The translations under genes and the position numbers were made by a program. The notes under the pieces were generated by a model, which had not been told where the DNA came from, searched no databases, and was given only the letters and a program-made list of their open reading frames with translations. 64,000 nt of DNA from Streptomyces cadmiisoli (GTDB taxonomy: Bacteria > Actinomycetota > Actinomycetes > Streptomycetales > Streptomycetaceae): positions 6,200,001 through 6,264,000 of the forward strand of contig NZ_CP030073.1 of NCBI RefSeq assembly GCF_003261055.1, in the 5' to 3' direction. Positions 18,561 to 33,806 of this stretch are shown here, in pieces. Numbering within the stretch: the stretch's first letter is position 1; every line of letters starts with the position of its first letter.

Positions 18561-20225
18561 ATGAGCCAGCACTCCACCGACCCGGCCGTAACCTCCGCCG
18601 TGGCCACCGTCGCCAAGCGCCGCGACTGGTGGCGCGACGCGGTCATCTACCAGGTCTATCCGCGCAGCTTCGCCGACGGCAACGGCGACGGCATGGGCGA
18701 CCTGGCCGGCGTACGCTCCAGACTCCCCTACCTGCGCGACCTCGGCGTGGACGCCGTGTGGCTCAGCCCCTTCTACGCCTCGCCGCAGGCCGACGCCGGC
18801 TACGACGTCGCCGACTACCGCGCCGTCGACCCGATGTTCGGCAACCTGCTCGACGCCGACGCGCTGATCCGCGAGGCGCACGAGCTCGGCCTGCGCATCA
18901 TCGTCGACCTCGTCCCGAACCACTCCTCCGACCAGCACGAGTGGTTCAAGCGGGCCCTGCGGGAGGGTCCCGGCTCCCCGCTGCGCGAGCGGTACCACTT
19001 CCGCCCCGGCAAGGGGGAGAACGGCGAACTGCCGCCAAACGACTGGGAGTCCATCTTCGGCGGCCCCGCCTGGACCCGCGTCGAGGACGGCGAGTGGTAC
19101 CTGCACCTCTTCGCGCCCGAGCAGCCCGACTTCAACTGGGACCACCCGGCCGTGGGGGACGAGTTCCGCTCCATCCTGCGCTTCTGGCTCGACATCGGCG
19201 TGGACGGCTTCCGTATCGACGTCGCCCACGGTCTGGTCAAGGCCGAGGGCCTGCCGGACCTCGGCTCCCACGACCAGCTGAAGCTGCTGGGCAACGATGT
19301 CATGCCGTTCTTCGACCAGGACGGCGTGCACGCCATCTACCGCCAGTGGCGCACCGTCCTCGACGAGTACGCGGGCGAGCGCATCTTCGTGGCCGAGGCC
19401 TGGACCCCGACCGTCGAGCGCACCGCCAACTACGTCCGCCCGGACGAGCTGCACCAGGCGTTCAACTTCCAGTACCTGAGCACCGAGTGGGACGCCGAGG
19501 AACTGCGCGCCGTCATCGACCGCACGCTGTCGGCGATGGGTCCGGTCGGCGCCCCCGCCACCTGGGTGCTGTCGAACCACGACGTCACCCGGCACGCCAC
19601 CCGCTTCGCCAACCCGCCGGGCCTCGGTACCCAGATCCGCACCGCGGGCGACCGGCAGCTCGGTCTGCGGCGGGCGCGGGCCGCGAGCCTGCTGATGCTG
19701 GCGCTGCCCGGCTCGGCGTACGTCTACCAGGGCGAGGAACTCGGCCTGCCGGACGTCGTCGACCTGCCGGACGACGTGCGCCAGGACCCCGCGTACTTCC
19801 GCGGCGAGGGCCAGGACGGCTTCCGAGACGGCTGCCGGGTGCCGATCCCCTGGACCCGCACGGGACCGTCGTACGGCTTCGGCGACGGCGGCAGCTGGCT
19901 GCCCCAGCCGTCCGGCTGGGCGGAGCTGAGCGTCGAGGCCCAGCAGGGCGAGCCGGATTCGACGCTGGAGCTGTACCGCGGCGCGCTCGCGGTGCGGCGC
20001 GCCCAGCCCGACCTCGGCGCGGGCGACTCGGTGGAGTGGCTGAAGGCGCCCGAGGGCGTCCTCGCCTTCCGGCGCGGGGAGTTCGTCTGCGTCACGAACA
20101 CCACGGGCGAGTCGACGACGGCGCCGGCGTACGGCCGGATGCTGCTGGCCAGCGGTGAGGTGACCGAGGCGGACGGCGAGGTGAAGGTGCCCGCCGACAC
20201 GACCGTGTGGTGGACGACCGCCTGA
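18561..20225 (+). CDS. aglA: Cytoplasmic alpha-glucosidase (GH13)
   Basis: A 554-residue glycoside hydrolase family 13 enzyme without a signal peptide. It is expected to split imported maltose and maltodextrins to glucose. The GH13 landmarks are present: DWWRDAVIYQVYPRSFADGN at the N-terminus, DLVPNHSSDQHEWF, the nucleophile in DGFRIDVAHG, the acid/base Glu in FVAEAW, and LSNHDVTRH. It sits as the fourth gene of the malEFG cluster. The ATG at 18561 is preceded by AAGGA. Oligo-1,6-glucosidase activity cannot be excluded. Confidence 0.9.
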   Translation: MSQHSTDPAVTSAVATVAKRRDWWRDAVIYQVYPRSFADGNGDGMGDLAGVRSRLPYLRDLGVDAVWLSPFYASPQADAGYDVADYRAVDPMFGNLLDADALIREAHELGLRIIVDLVPNHSSDQHEWFKRALREGPGSPLRERYHFRPGKGENGELPPNDWESIFGGPAWTRVEDGEWYLHLFAPEQPDFNWDHPAVGDEFRSILRFWLDIGVDGFRIDVAHGLVKAEGLPDLGSHDQLKLLGNDVMPFFDQDGVHAIYRQWRTVLDEYAGERIFVAEAWTPTVERTANYVRPDELHQAFNFQYLSTEWDAEELRAVIDRTLSAMGPVGAPATWVLSNHDVTRHATRFANPPGLGTQIRTAGDRQLGLRRARAASLLMLALPGSAYVYQGEELGLPDVVDLPDDVRQDPAYFRGEGQDGFRDGCRVPIPWTRTGPSYGFGDGGSWLPQPSGWAELSVEAQQGEPDSTLELYRGALAVRRAQPDLGAGDSVEWLKAPEGVLAFRRGEFVCVTNTTGESTTAPAYGRMLLASGEVTEADGEVKVPADTTVWWTTA

Positions 20226-20296
20226 GGGCCGGCCGACGGCCGCCCGCGCACGGCGGCCTGACGGTCCCTCGCAAGTTTTTTCATTGAAGTTCGCAC

Positions 20297-20324
20297 GGCC
20301 CGCTGCCCTTTCGGGTGGCGGGCC
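20297..20324 (+). terminator. Terminator after aglA
   Basis: GGCCCGC and GCGGGCC arms around a short imperfect inner stem are followed by TTTAA. It lies about 70 bp past the aglA stop. Confidence 0.55.
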
Positions 20325-20350
20325 TTTAACATCTGCGTCACCGCAAGATG

Positions 20351-20366
20351 GCTGAAAGATTTCAGC
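20351..20366. promoter_or_regulatory. Operator-like inverted repeat upstream of the alpha-amylase gene
   Basis: GCTGAAA-GA-TTTCAGC is a perfect short inverted repeat 30 bp before the amylase start. Its position suits a repressor site, possibly for MalR or a related LacI protein, although it differs from the CTTGCAG heptamer. Confidence 0.4.
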
Positions 20367-20395
20367 AAGAGCCTTCAACGGAGAAGGAACCCCAC

Positions 20396-21769
20396 ATGGC
20401 ACGCAGAACCCTCTCCGCGGCCGCCGCCCTCGCGACCGCCGCTCTTGTCATGAACCCAACCGCAGCCGAGGCCTCCCCGCCCGGCACCAAGGACGTCACG
20501 GCCGTCCTCTTCGAATGGAACTTCGCCTCGGTCGCCCGTGAGTGCACCAACAGCCTCGGCCCCGCCGGTTACGGATATGTGCAGGTCTCCCCGCCGGCCG
20601 AGCACATACAGGGCGGCCAGTGGTGGACGTCGTACCAGCCCGTGAGCTACCGGATCGCGGGCCGGCTGGGCGACCGCACGGCCTTCCGGAACATGGTGAA
20701 CACCTGTCACGCGGCCGGTGTGAAGGTCGTCGTCGACACCGTCATCAACCACATGTCCGCGGGCAACGGCACCGGCACCGGCGGCTCGTCGTACACGAAG
20801 TACAACTACCCGGGCCTGTACTCGTCCTTCGACTTCGACGACTGCACCGCCCAGATCTCCAACTACCAGGACCGCTGGAACGTCCAGCACTGCGAACTCG
20901 TCGGCCTCGCCGACCTGGACACCGGCGAGGACTACGTCCGCGGCGCCATCGCCGGCTACATGAACGACCTGCTCTCGCTGGGCGTCGACGGCTTCCGGAT
21001 CGACGCGGCCAAGCACATGCCGTCCGCCGACCTCGCCAACATCAAGTCCCGGCTGAGCAACCCGTCGGCCTACTGGAAGCAGGAGGTCATCCACGGCGCC
21101 GGCGAGGCCGTCCAGCCGACGGAGTACACCGGAAACGGCGACGTCCAGGAGTTCCGCTACGCCTACGACCTCAAGCGGGTCTTCAACAACGAGAACCTGG
21201 CCTACCTCAGAAACTACGGCGAGGGCTGGGGCTACATGAGCGGCGGGGTCGCGGGCGTCTTCGTCGACAACCACGACACCGAACGCAACGGCTCCACGCT
21301 CAGCTACAAGGACAACGCCAACTACACCCTCGCCAACGTCTTCATGCTGGCCTGGCCCTACGGCGCCCCGGACATCAACTCCGGCTACGAGTTCTCCGAC
21401 CACGACGCCGGCCCGCCGAACGGCGGCCGGGTCGACGCCTGCTGGCAGAACGGCTGGAAGTGCCAGCACGCCTGGCCGGAGATCCAGCGCATGGTCGCCT
21501 TCCGCAACGCCACCCGGGGCGCGGCGGTCACCAACTGGTGGGACAACGGCGGCGACGCCATCGCCTTCGGCCGCGGCAACAAGGGCTTCGTGGCCATCAA
21601 CCACGAGTCCGGCTCGCTGACCCGCACCTATCAGACCTCGCTGCCCGCGGGGACGTACTGCAACGTGCAGAACAACAGCACGGTCACCGTGAACGGCTCC
21701 GGCCAGCTCACGGCCACCCTCGGCGCCAACACCGCGCTCGCGGTGTACGCCGGCAAGTCCGGCTGCTGA
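20396..21769 (+). CDS. Secreted alpha-amylase (GH13)
   Basis: A 457-residue extracellular endo-amylase that cuts starch internally. It has a signal peptide (about residues 1-29, ending near AAEA), then a GH13 catalytic domain related to animal-type Streptomyces amylases ([20 protein letters not shown], nucleophile in [10 protein letters not shown], Glu in [21 protein letters not shown]) and a small C-terminal beta domain. Many Streptomyces amylases of this type end with a starch-binding CBM20 domain; this one stops before it. The ATG at 20396 follows GGAGAAGGA. Products would feed MalEFG. Confidence 0.9.
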   Translation: MARRTLSAAAALATAALVMNPTAAEASPPGTKDVTAVLFEWNFASVARECTNSLGPAGYGYVQVSPPAEHIQGGQWWTSYQPVSYRIAGRLGDRTAFRNMVNTCHAAGVKVVVDTVINHMSAGNGTGTGGSSYTKYNYPGLYSSFDFDDCTAQISNYQDRWNVQHCELVGLADLDTGEDYVRGAIAGYMNDLLSLGVDGFRIDAAKHMPSADLANIKSRLSNPSAYWKQEVIHGAGEAVQPTEYTGNGDVQEFRYAYDLKRVFNNENLAYLRNYGEGWGYMSGGVAGVFVDNHDTERNGSTLSYKDNANYTLANVFMLAWPYGAPDINSGYEFSDHDAGPPNGGRVDACWQNGWKCQHAWPEIQRMVAFRNATRGAAVTNWWDNGGDAIAFGRGNKGFVAINHESGSLTRTYQTSLPAGTYCNVQNNSTVTVNGSGQLTATLGANTALAVYAGKSGC

Positions 21770-21886
21770 ACCGGCGCGGGGGAGGGGCCGGCCGGGGCAG
21801 GCCGGCCCCTCCCCCCGCCCGACGGGCGACGCCGGAGGGTTCATGAGGGGCCGTCATGCGGCCGCCGATGAAAGTACTTTCCGACA

Positions 21887-21904
21887 GTTGCAGAAGTCTT
21901 GCTG
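21887..21904. promoter_or_regulatory. MalR-type direct repeat upstream of amylase-pullulanase gene
   Basis: GTTGCAG and CTTGCTG occur 11 bases apart, start to start, about 100 bp before the start of the fusion enzyme. They resemble the CTTGCAG heptamers at malE, so the gene is probably part of the MalR regulon. Confidence 0.5.
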
Positions 21905-22003
21905 TAAGCCTTTCCCCGGCGATACCGTCACGCGGACGCCCGGCGGAGAGCCGTGCCGTGGCGCAGGGGTCGGACCCGATTGAGCCGCAATCGCAAGGAG
22001 TTC

Positions 22004-27415
<5,412 letters not shown>

Positions 27416-27464
27416 CCGGCGGTGCGGTTAGGGTGCTCCTGTCCGGACCGGAACAGGAGCACCC

Positions 27465-27821
27465 ATGCCGCAGATCACCGTCGACTACTCCGCGCAGCTG
27501 GCCGGCGCCTTCGACCGGCCCGCCTTCGCGCGGGCCCTGCACACCACGGTGGTCGAGGTCGCGGCCGCACGGCTCCCGGCGTGCAAGACGCAGTTCCGCC
27601 GGACCGAGGACACCGCGGTCGGCGACGACACCGAGGGGCACGCGGTCGTGCATGTGACCGTGGGGCTGCTGGCGGGCCGCACCGAGGAGACCAAGGCCCG
27701 CCTCACCGAGGCGGTGCTCGGGCTGCTGCGGCAGTACGTCGGACCCGCCGAGGGCCTGGCCCTGCACGTGTCGGCCGAGGTGCGCGAGCTCGACGCCTCG
27801 TACCGCAAGCACGAGGACTGA
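27465..27821 (+). CDS. 5-carboxymethyl-2-hydroxymuconate Delta-isomerase-like tautomerase
   Basis: A 118-residue protein of the CHMI/tautomerase superfamily. Pro2 directly after the initiator Met (MPQITVDYS) is the expected catalytic base, and the pattern around CKTQFRRTEDTAVGDD and VHVTVGLLAGRTEETKARLT fits the family. In other bacteria CHMI acts in homoprotocatechuate degradation, but no such pathway genes are nearby, so the natural substrate is uncertain. The ATG at 27465 follows an AGGAG leader. It is 50 bp after the pullulanase stop. Confidence 0.85.
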   Translation: MPQITVDYSAQLAGAFDRPAFARALHTTVVEVAAARLPACKTQFRRTEDTAVGDDTEGHAVVHVTVGLLAGRTEETKARLTEAVLGLLRQYVGPAEGLALHVSAEVRELDASYRKHED

Positions 27822-27845
27822 GACCGCACCACCCGGCGGCAGGCT

Positions 27846-28535
27846 CTAGGAGGCCAGCGCGATCAGCCGGGCCACGAGGTCGCCGAACGGCCCGCTGCCC
27901 GGCTCGTTCTTCAGGACACGACGCAGTACGGCGGTCATCTGCTCGTCGTGGGCGGCGCTGACGGCGGCGAGCGCGGCGAAGTCGTGCACGAGCTGTACCT
28001 CCAGCTCGGCGCGGGGGATGCGCCGGCCGTCCAGCCAGATCAGCGCCGTCGACTCGGCGAGCGAGATCCAGGAGCGGACCACCAGTTCCAGCCGCGCGGG
28101 CGGCTCCTCGACGCCGAGGTGCGCGATGATCTGGTCGTAGGCCGCCTGCCGTACGGAGTCGATGAGCGCGTTCGTGGTCGACGAGCCGACGGCCGGGCCG
28201 CCGCGCATCAACGCCGAGAAGCCCGGCCCGTGCTCGTCGACGAAGTCGAAGAACCGCCCCATCACCCGCAGCAGCCGGGCACCCAGCGGCCCTTCGGCCG
28301 GCTCCACGAACCGCCCCGCGAGATCGTCCGCGGCGCGCTGCAACGCGGCTTCGTACAGGCTGAGTTTGCCGGGGAAGTAGTGGTAGACCAGCGGGCGCGA
28401 GATGCCCGCGGCCGACGCTATCTCATCGATGGAGACGTCATCGGGGGAGCGGCGGCTGAACAGTTCGAGGGCGACGCCGATCAACTGCTGCCGCCGCTCC
28501 TCCACACCCATCCTGCGGCGAACCCCGGTAGACAT
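27846..28535 (-). CDS. TetR/AcrR family transcriptional regulator
   Basis: A 229-residue repressor with a clear N-terminal helix-turn-helix (VSIDEIASAAGISRPLVYHY, then FPGKLSLYEAAL) and an all-helical C-terminal ligand domain. It is convergent with the isomerase gene. No divergent partner is immediately adjacent, so its target cannot be inferred from context. Confidence 0.88.
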   Translation of the reverse strand: MSTGVRRRMGVEERRQQLIGVALELFSRRSPDDVSIDEIASAAGISRPLVYHYFPGKLSLYEAALQRAADDLAGRFVEPAEGPLGARLLRVMGRFFDFVDEHGPGFSALMRGGPAVGSSTTNALIDSVRQAAYDQIIAHLGVEEPPARLELVVRSWISLAESTALIWLDGRRIPRAELEVQLVHDFAALAAVSAAHDEQMTAVLRRVLKNEPGSGPFGDLVARLIALAS

Positions 28536-28668
28536 ACGAACACCTTACCGATCGGATCCGGCCTCCCAGGGACAGGACCGGCCAACGGTGTTCACCCGGG
28601 CGTCACGCGGATCCGGCACGAGCGTCGACGCCGGAGCCGGCCGGTGTCTTGGCGCGGAGTCCGGGCGT

Positions 28669-30603
28669 TCAGCGCAGCCCCGTGATCGACCGTCCGTCCG
28701 TCAGGGTCGCCCGCAGTTCGGCGCGCGCGCCCTTCTCGGCCCGCGCGGTCAGCAGGTTGCCCTCCGCGGTCCGCGCCACCTGGCCGGTCGTGCTGATCGA
28801 CGCGGTGTCCCTGCTGCCCGCCGCGAGCAGGTACCAGGTACCGGCCTCCGACTTCCACAGCACCCCGGCCAGCACGTGCGGATCGCGCGCCCCGCACGCG
28901 GGGACGTTCTCCGCCTTCGCGGCGACCGCCCCGTACGTCCCGCCCGGCGTGTGGAACTGCGCCAGCGCCCGCTCGCCGCCGCCCCGCCAGGTCTCCGCGC
29001 GGGTGCACACCCAGGTCGCCGTGCCGCTCGCGTCGGGCAGCGGCTGCGCGGCGTACTGCCAGGCGTTCACCGACCGCACCCCCTGGCCGCGCACCGCGGA
29101 CAGCGAGCAGGCGAACGGCGCCCAGGTGCGCAGCGACTCCGCGCCGGACGCGTCGTGCGCGGCGCCCGGCCGTCCGGTGGTGAGACGGGCCGGGACCAGC
29201 TCGCCGAGGTCCGACATCAGCCGCGTACCGGTGTCGTCGGCGATCTGGAGGATGTTCCACGAGGTGCAGGAGTCCGTCTGGACCACCGGGCTGGCCAGCG
29301 GTGAGGTGACCCCGTCGGTGAGGGTGAGCTCCATCGCGCCGGAGCTCGGCCTCATCAGGTCCCGCTCGGACACCTTCCGCACCCAGGGCGCCGTCAGATA
29401 GCGGACGTTGCCGTCGGTGCGGTCCAGGACCACCGCGTTCGCCTCCGCCGCGCCGGCGCCGTCCGCGCGGGCGAAGTCGAGGGCCGCGCCCGCCGTGCCG
29501 TCCTTCGGTTCGGCGTAGCGGGCGATGCGCAGACCGTCGTACAGGAGCACCACGCGCGCGTTGTCGACGTTCCCCGAGTACAGGAGCTGGGGTGGGCCGG
29601 CCGGGCCGCCGGACGGGGTGCCGGGGGTGACCGAGACCCGGACGGTCTCACCGGGGCGGGCCCAGACGGCGAGCGCGCGCCGCAGCAGCGCCCGGTCGGC
29701 GGTCAGGTCGCCGCGGGCGGGCCAGACGGAGAAGTCGGTACGGGCGGAGGACCGCCACAGCGCGGGCGAGACCTTGATCAGCCTGCTGGGGTCGAGGGCC
29801 GCCTGGGCCGCCGGGTTCTGCGCGTAGGGCGGGGCCGCGGCGCCGTCGGAGCCCCATCCGTCGCCGGGCAGCGCGAACAGCGCCCCGCACACCGCGAGCG
29901 CGGCGGTGGCGGCGAGCGCGGCCTTGGTGTGCTGGCGGCGGCGCATCAGGTCGGTCGGCCGGGCCTGGAGCGAGCAGGGGTCGAACTCGGGGGAGTCGAG
30001 CAGCGCGTACTGCTCGGCCACGGCGCCGGCCTCGTCGAGCGCGGCCTGCGGGTCGGCGACGTCGGCCGCCGCGAGCACGGCCTGCGCGTCGGTGTCGGCG
30101 AGCCGCTCCAGGCCGCGCAGGACGTAGGCGGCGCGGGCCGGGGCGGACAGCGCGGACAGCCGCTGGTCGAGGGCGAGTTCGTCGGCACCGCCGGAGCGCG
30201 GGAAGAGTTTCAGCCCCCACACCTGGGGGAGCAGCGGCGGCAGCTGGGAGCGCTTGGGCCAGGCCCGGCGGCGCAGCGGCAGCCCCGCCTCCAGCGCGGT
30301 GCGCAGGACGTGGAGGCGTACGAAGACGTATCCCGCCTCGCCGTCCTGGCCCGCGCCGGTGGACTGGGCCGGGATCACGGACGCCGCGGCCCTGCCGCGC
30401 GGCAGCGCCCGCTGGACCAGGGAGTGCGCGGTCAGGACCCTCCGCTTGCGGCCGAGGCCCGGCGGCAGCACCAGATAGGCGAGGCGGACGAGCCGCGGAT
30501 AGTGCTCGACGAGCGCGGCCTCGGCCTGTTCGACATCGATCACCGGCCCGTTCGGGGCGGGCGGTGCGGGACTCTGGCGCTGGGCGACATCCTGTGACTG
30601 CAC
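28669..30603 (-). CDS. Sigma-factor-like membrane protein with large extracytoplasmic domain, unknown function
   Basis: A 644-residue protein with no recognised full-length family. The N-terminal ~210 residues resemble a degenerate ECF sigma module: AEAALVEHYPRLVRLAYLVL like region 2, and ALSAPARAAYVLRGLERLAD like region 4. A single membrane helix (AALAATAALAVCGALFAL, near residue 235) follows. About 380 exported residues then contain several Cys and end at ITGLR. The gene therefore fuses a DNA-binding-like inside to a possible sensor outside. The start ATG is at 30603. It is divergent from the lipoprotein gene. Confidence 0.75.
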   Translation of the reverse strand: MQSQDVAQRQSPAPPAPNGPVIDVEQAEAALVEHYPRLVRLAYLVLPPGLGRKRRVLTAHSLVQRALPRGRAAASVIPAQSTGAGQDGEAGYVFVRLHVLRTALEAGLPLRRRAWPKRSQLPPLLPQVWGLKLFPRSGGADELALDQRLSALSAPARAAYVLRGLERLADTDAQAVLAAADVADPQAALDEAGAVAEQYALLDSPEFDPCSLQARPTDLMRRRQHTKAALAATAALAVCGALFALPGDGWGSDGAAAPPYAQNPAAQAALDPSRLIKVSPALWRSSARTDFSVWPARGDLTADRALLRRALAVWARPGETVRVSVTPGTPSGGPAGPPQLLYSGNVDNARVVLLYDGLRIARYAEPKDGTAGAALDFARADGAGAAEANAVVLDRTDGNVRYLTAPWVRKVSERDLMRPSSGAMELTLTDGVTSPLASPVVQTDSCTSWNILQIADDTGTRLMSDLGELVPARLTTGRPGAAHDASGAESLRTWAPFACSLSAVRGQGVRSVNAWQYAAQPLPDASGTATWVCTRAETWRGGGERALAQFHTPGGTYGAVAAKAENVPACGARDPHVLAGVLWKSEAGTWYLLAAGSRDTASISTTGQVARTAEGNLLTARAEKGARAELRATLTDGRSITGLR

Positions 30604-30790
30604 GTTCAGCAGAACGAGCGAATCAGCGGTTGGTCACCATCACCCGGAACGAGTCCGTCCAGTGGCCGGACCACGCCGGCGCGGTCCGCGCGGGCGCACC
30701 CGGGAGGCTCGCATTGAGCGCCGGGCCCGTGGCAGCCGTATCGAACTGAGGCACATGTGTGCCGGCTCCAAGACCGGACCGGAGGAACAG

Positions 30791-31264
30791 ATGAGGCTGA
30801 CCCGACCGATGCTCGCGCTGAGCGGCGCCGTTGCGGCGCTGGCGCTGGCGGGCTGCGGCTCCGACGGCGACCGGGCTGCGGTACCGGAGACGGCGACCGG
30901 GAGCCTGGAGCACCTGGCCGCCGAGGCGAAGTGCACACCGGACATGCAGACCGACGCCGACACGATCCGGCAGGCCATCTGCAAGCGGGGCGGGGAGAAG
31001 TACATCCTCGCCACGTTCTCCACCGACCGGGGCCAGCGCGAGTGGATCAACACGGCGAAGGACTACGGCGGCTACTACCTCGTCGGCCGCAAGTGGGTCG
31101 CCGTCGGCCACGAGGACGTGGTGTCCGGGCTGCGCGACCGGCTCGGCGGGACGCTGGAGGTCGGCACCGACCACTCCGGCGGCGGGGCGGGGCACTCCGG
31201 CGGTGCGGGGTCCGGTCACTCCGGCGGGGACGGGGCGGCCCATTCCGTGGGCCACGGCGGCTGA
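30791..31264 (+). CDS. Small lipoprotein with His/Gly-rich tail
   Basis: A 157-residue exported protein with a lipobox (LALAGC, Cys22), then a compact domain containing two Cys (KCTPDMQTDADTIRQAICKR) and a W-rich segment (REWINTAKDYGGYYLVGRKW). The C-terminus is a run of HSGG-type repeats that could bind metal. The ATG at 30791 follows GGAGGAAC, which rules out the longer upstream frame. No functional family is recognised. Confidence 0.82.
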   Translation: MRLTRPMLALSGAVAALALAGCGSDGDRAAVPETATGSLEHLAAEAKCTPDMQTDADTIRQAICKRGGEKYILATFSTDRGQREWINTAKDYGGYYLVGRKWVAVGHEDVVSGLRDRLGGTLEVGTDHSGGGAGHSGGAGSGHSGGDGAAHSVGHGG

Positions 31265-31316
31265 CCGGCATCGTCCGCCGCGCCCCGCCGGGCGACCGGC
31301 GGGGCGACGGACGGAG

Positions 31317-31350
31317 AAAGCCGGCGGTGGGAGATCCCACCGCCGGCTTT
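31317..31350. terminator. Bidirectional terminator
   Basis: AAAGCCGGCGGTGGGA, two bases, and its complement form a near-perfect palindrome flanked by A and T runs, between the convergent lipoprotein and DUF1996 genes. Confidence 0.85.
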
Positions 31351-31371
31351 CCTATCGGTCCCGCCGGTCTG

Positions 31372-32937
31372 CTACGAGCAGCGCTGGCCGCGGTTGATGC
31401 ACTTGACGACCTTGTTCATCAGGCTGTCGGACATGACGTTGATGAAGTCGTTGTGGTCGGTGATCGGCTTGTGCAGCTGCTCGGGGAAGCCGTCCACGGC
31501 GTACGGGTTGCGGACCTGACCGTTCTGGACGGTCGGGGCCGGCACGTTGTACACCAGGCGGACCTGGAGCTGGGGAATCGCCTGGAAGCCGTTCGCGCAG
31601 CGGCCGTCGCGGCCGACGAAGGCCACATGGGAACGGTGGTTCGCGCTGTCGATGTTCTGGCCGTCCCAGCAGCTCTGGAAGTTGGACGTCCGGACCACCT
31701 GGCTGCCCCTGGGGCAGAGCACGTACTTGTCCGTCACCTGGCGGTTCTCGAACCCGGTGCAGCTGAACGAGGTGTTGGCGTTCGCGAGGCCGTTGGTGAA
31801 GGCCTTGGCGTCACCGGTGATGATGCGCAGGAACTTCGGCATCGCGACGACCTTGCTCGTCCGGTTGCCGACGAACTTGATCTCGGCCTTGGAGGCCTTC
31901 AGGATCTTGCCGACGTTGCCCTCCGCGCCGCCGCCGAGGTCGTTGGCGTCGAACTCCTGGGTGCCGTCCTGGAGACGCAGCACGGGCCAGTAGTAGGTCG
32001 ACTTGTCGGCCTGGTTCCGGCACGTGGTGGCGGCGTTGGCCAGGTCCTCGTCGCTGGAGAAGGCGGTGTTGCCCTGGTTGCCGACGTAGTCGTGCGTGTG
32101 GTGCGCGCCGTTGTCGACGCCCGGGGCCACGATGATGTTGTCGGAGTTGAACAGGTTGTTCGCGTTCACTCCGCACTTGGTGACGAACGACCCGCGGGAA
32201 CCGGACCTGCCGTTGGCGGCCAGACCGTTCTGGAGGTCGCGCGAGTTGGGCCTGACGTTCCTGATGTCGACGAAGTCGTCGGCGAACGGACCGGCGGCGC
32301 CGTTGCCGTTGTCACCGACCTGACCGCCGCCCTGCTCCTGACCGTCACCCTGGTCCTGGCCTTCCCCGGCGTCCTGACCGTCGCCCTGGTCCTGCCCGTC
32401 ACCGGTGCCCTGGCCGCCGTCGCCCTGCTCCTGGCCGCCGTCCTGACCGTCGGTGGGCTGCGGCTGCTCGGCGGGTGTGCCGGTGCAGCCGGAGAGGTCG
32501 TCCAGGTTCTCCGGGGCGCTGCCGCCGGCCCGGTTGATCTCCAGCTGGATCCGGTCGATCAAGACCTTCCGGTTGTCCTTGAGCGGCTGGAGAATCGTGT
32601 TCTGGACGTAACCGGCGTCCTGGGCCTGCGCGTCCCGCGTGGTCGCGAGGCGCTGGTAGGCCTCGGTGATCTGCTGGTCCATCGAGGCCAGCTCGGCGTC
32701 GACCTCCCCCCGCGCCTGGTCGGGTACCTCGGACAGCTGCTGGCCGACGTCCGGGCAGTCGATGGTGGCGACCTGAGCGGCGGCCGCCCTCGTCCGGTCG
32801 CCCGAGCCGGTGTCCTCGTCCGCCGAGGCGTAGAAGTTTGCCCAGACCAGCCCGCCCCCACCGAGCGCTAGGGCCGCCGATGCGGCTATGGCCTTGGTGG
32901 CCAGCGGCGTACGGCGTTTGCGTGTGTTGCGTCCCAT
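31372..32937 (-). CDS. Secreted DUF1996 domain protein
   Basis: A 521-residue exported protein. It has a signal/anchor (about residues 13-35), a helical coiled-coil-like segment between two Cys (CPDV..SGC), a long Gln/Asp/Gly-rich linker built on GDGQDQG repeats, then DUF1996 (about residues 215-515). DUF1996 shows the hallmark His motif [16 protein letters not shown] and [18 protein letters not shown]1996 proteins are secreted by actinobacteria and fungi and some act on polysaccharide, but the function here is not established. The ATG at 32937 is preceded by AGAGGAGTTCC on the coding strand. Confidence 0.87.
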   Translation of the reverse strand: MGRNTRKRRTPLATKAIAASAALALGGGGLVWANFYASADEDTGSGDRTRAAAAQVATIDCPDVGQQLSEVPDQARGEVDAELASMDQQITEAYQRLATTRDAQAQDAGYVQNTILQPLKDNRKVLIDRIQLEINRAGGSAPENLDDLSGCTGTPAEQPQPTDGQDGGQEQGDGGQGTGDGQDQGDGQDAGEGQDQGDGQEQGGGQVGDNGNGAAGPFADDFVDIRNVRPNSRDLQNGLAANGRSGSRGSFVTKCGVNANNLFNSDNIIVAPGVDNGAHHTHDYVGNQGNTAFSSDEDLANAATTCRNQADKSTYYWPVLRLQDGTQEFDANDLGGGAEGNVGKILKASKAEIKFVGNRTSKVVAMPKFLRIITGDAKAFTNGLANANTSFSCTGFENRQVTDKYVLCPRGSQVVRTSNFQSCWDGQNIDSANHRSHVAFVGRDGRCANGFQAIPQLQVRLVYNVPAPTVQNGQVRNPYAVDGFPEQLHKPITDHNDFINVMSDSLMNKVVKCINRGQRCS

Positions 32938-33152
32938 GGAACTCCTCTGACTTCCTTGCGGGGCAGCATCGAGGCGCCCGACAGGAGTGAAGCGGCTCCC
33001 TTCCATACGCGGCCCGTCCCAGGGGTGTTCAGACGGATCAGAAATTGATGAGAGACTCGCGAGACAATTGGGCCCCAACTACCCAACGAGTACCGGGAGT
33101 TGTGGAGAACTCACCAGCCGTGGCGAACCCCGGTGGTGGATTTCGTGGAGTT

Positions 33153-33806
33153 TCAGTGACCCTGGTCCAGATAAGCGAGAACCGCCAGGACGCGGCGGTT
33201 GTCGTCGTCCGACACCTCCAGGCCCAGTTTCGCGAAGATGTTGGAGGTGTGCTTGGCGATGGCCCGTTCCGTGACGACGAGCTGCGCGGCGATCGCCGTG
33301 TTGGACCGTCCCTGCGCCATCAGCTCCAGCACCTCGATCTCACGCGGGGTGAGCCGGCCGAGCGGGCGGTCGCCGGCCGCCCGGCGCGTCAGCAACTGCT
33401 GGATCACCTGCGGATCCATCGCCGTGCCGCCCGCCGCGACCCGCCGTACCGCGTCCACGAACTGGTCCGCGTCGAACACCCGGTCCTTCAGCAGATAGCC
33501 CACCGCGCCGCTGCCGTCGGCCAGCAACTCGCGCGCGTACAGCTGCTCCACGTGCTGCGACAGCACCAGCACCGGAAGCCCGGGCCGCTCACGGCGGGCC
33601 CGCAGCGCGCACTGGAGGCCCTCGTCGGTGTGCGTCGGCGGCAGCCGTACGTCCACCACCGCCACGTCCGGCTTCAGTTCGGCCAGCGCCCGGGTCAGCT
33701 CGGGGCCGCTCTCGACGGCCGCGGCGATCTCGAAGCCGTAGGCCTCCAGCAGCCGGACCAGTCCGTCGCGCAGCAGGAAGAGGTCTTCGGCTAGGACAAC
33801 GCGCAC
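33153..33806 (-). CDS. NarL/LuxR-family response regulator
   Basis: A 217-residue two-component regulator. The N-terminal receiver shows the acidic pair in VVLAED and the phosphorylation Asp in AVVDVRLPP. The C-terminal LuxR helix-turn-helix reads LTPREIEVLELMAQGRSNTA. The GTG start at 33806 overlaps the end of the upstream kinase gene by 16 bases, so it is made as a pair with that kinase. The signal and targets are unknown. Confidence 0.92.
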   Translation of the reverse strand: MRVVLAEDLFLLRDGLVRLLEAYGFEIAAAVESGPELTRALAELKPDVAVVDVRLPPTHTDEGLQCALRARRERPGLPVLVLSQHVEQLYARELLADGSGAVGYLLKDRVFDADQFVDAVRRVAAGGTAMDPQVIQQLLTRRAAGDRPLGRLTPREIEVLELMAQGRSNTAIAAQLVVTERAIAKHTSNIFAKLGLEVSDDDNRRVLAVLAYLDQGH

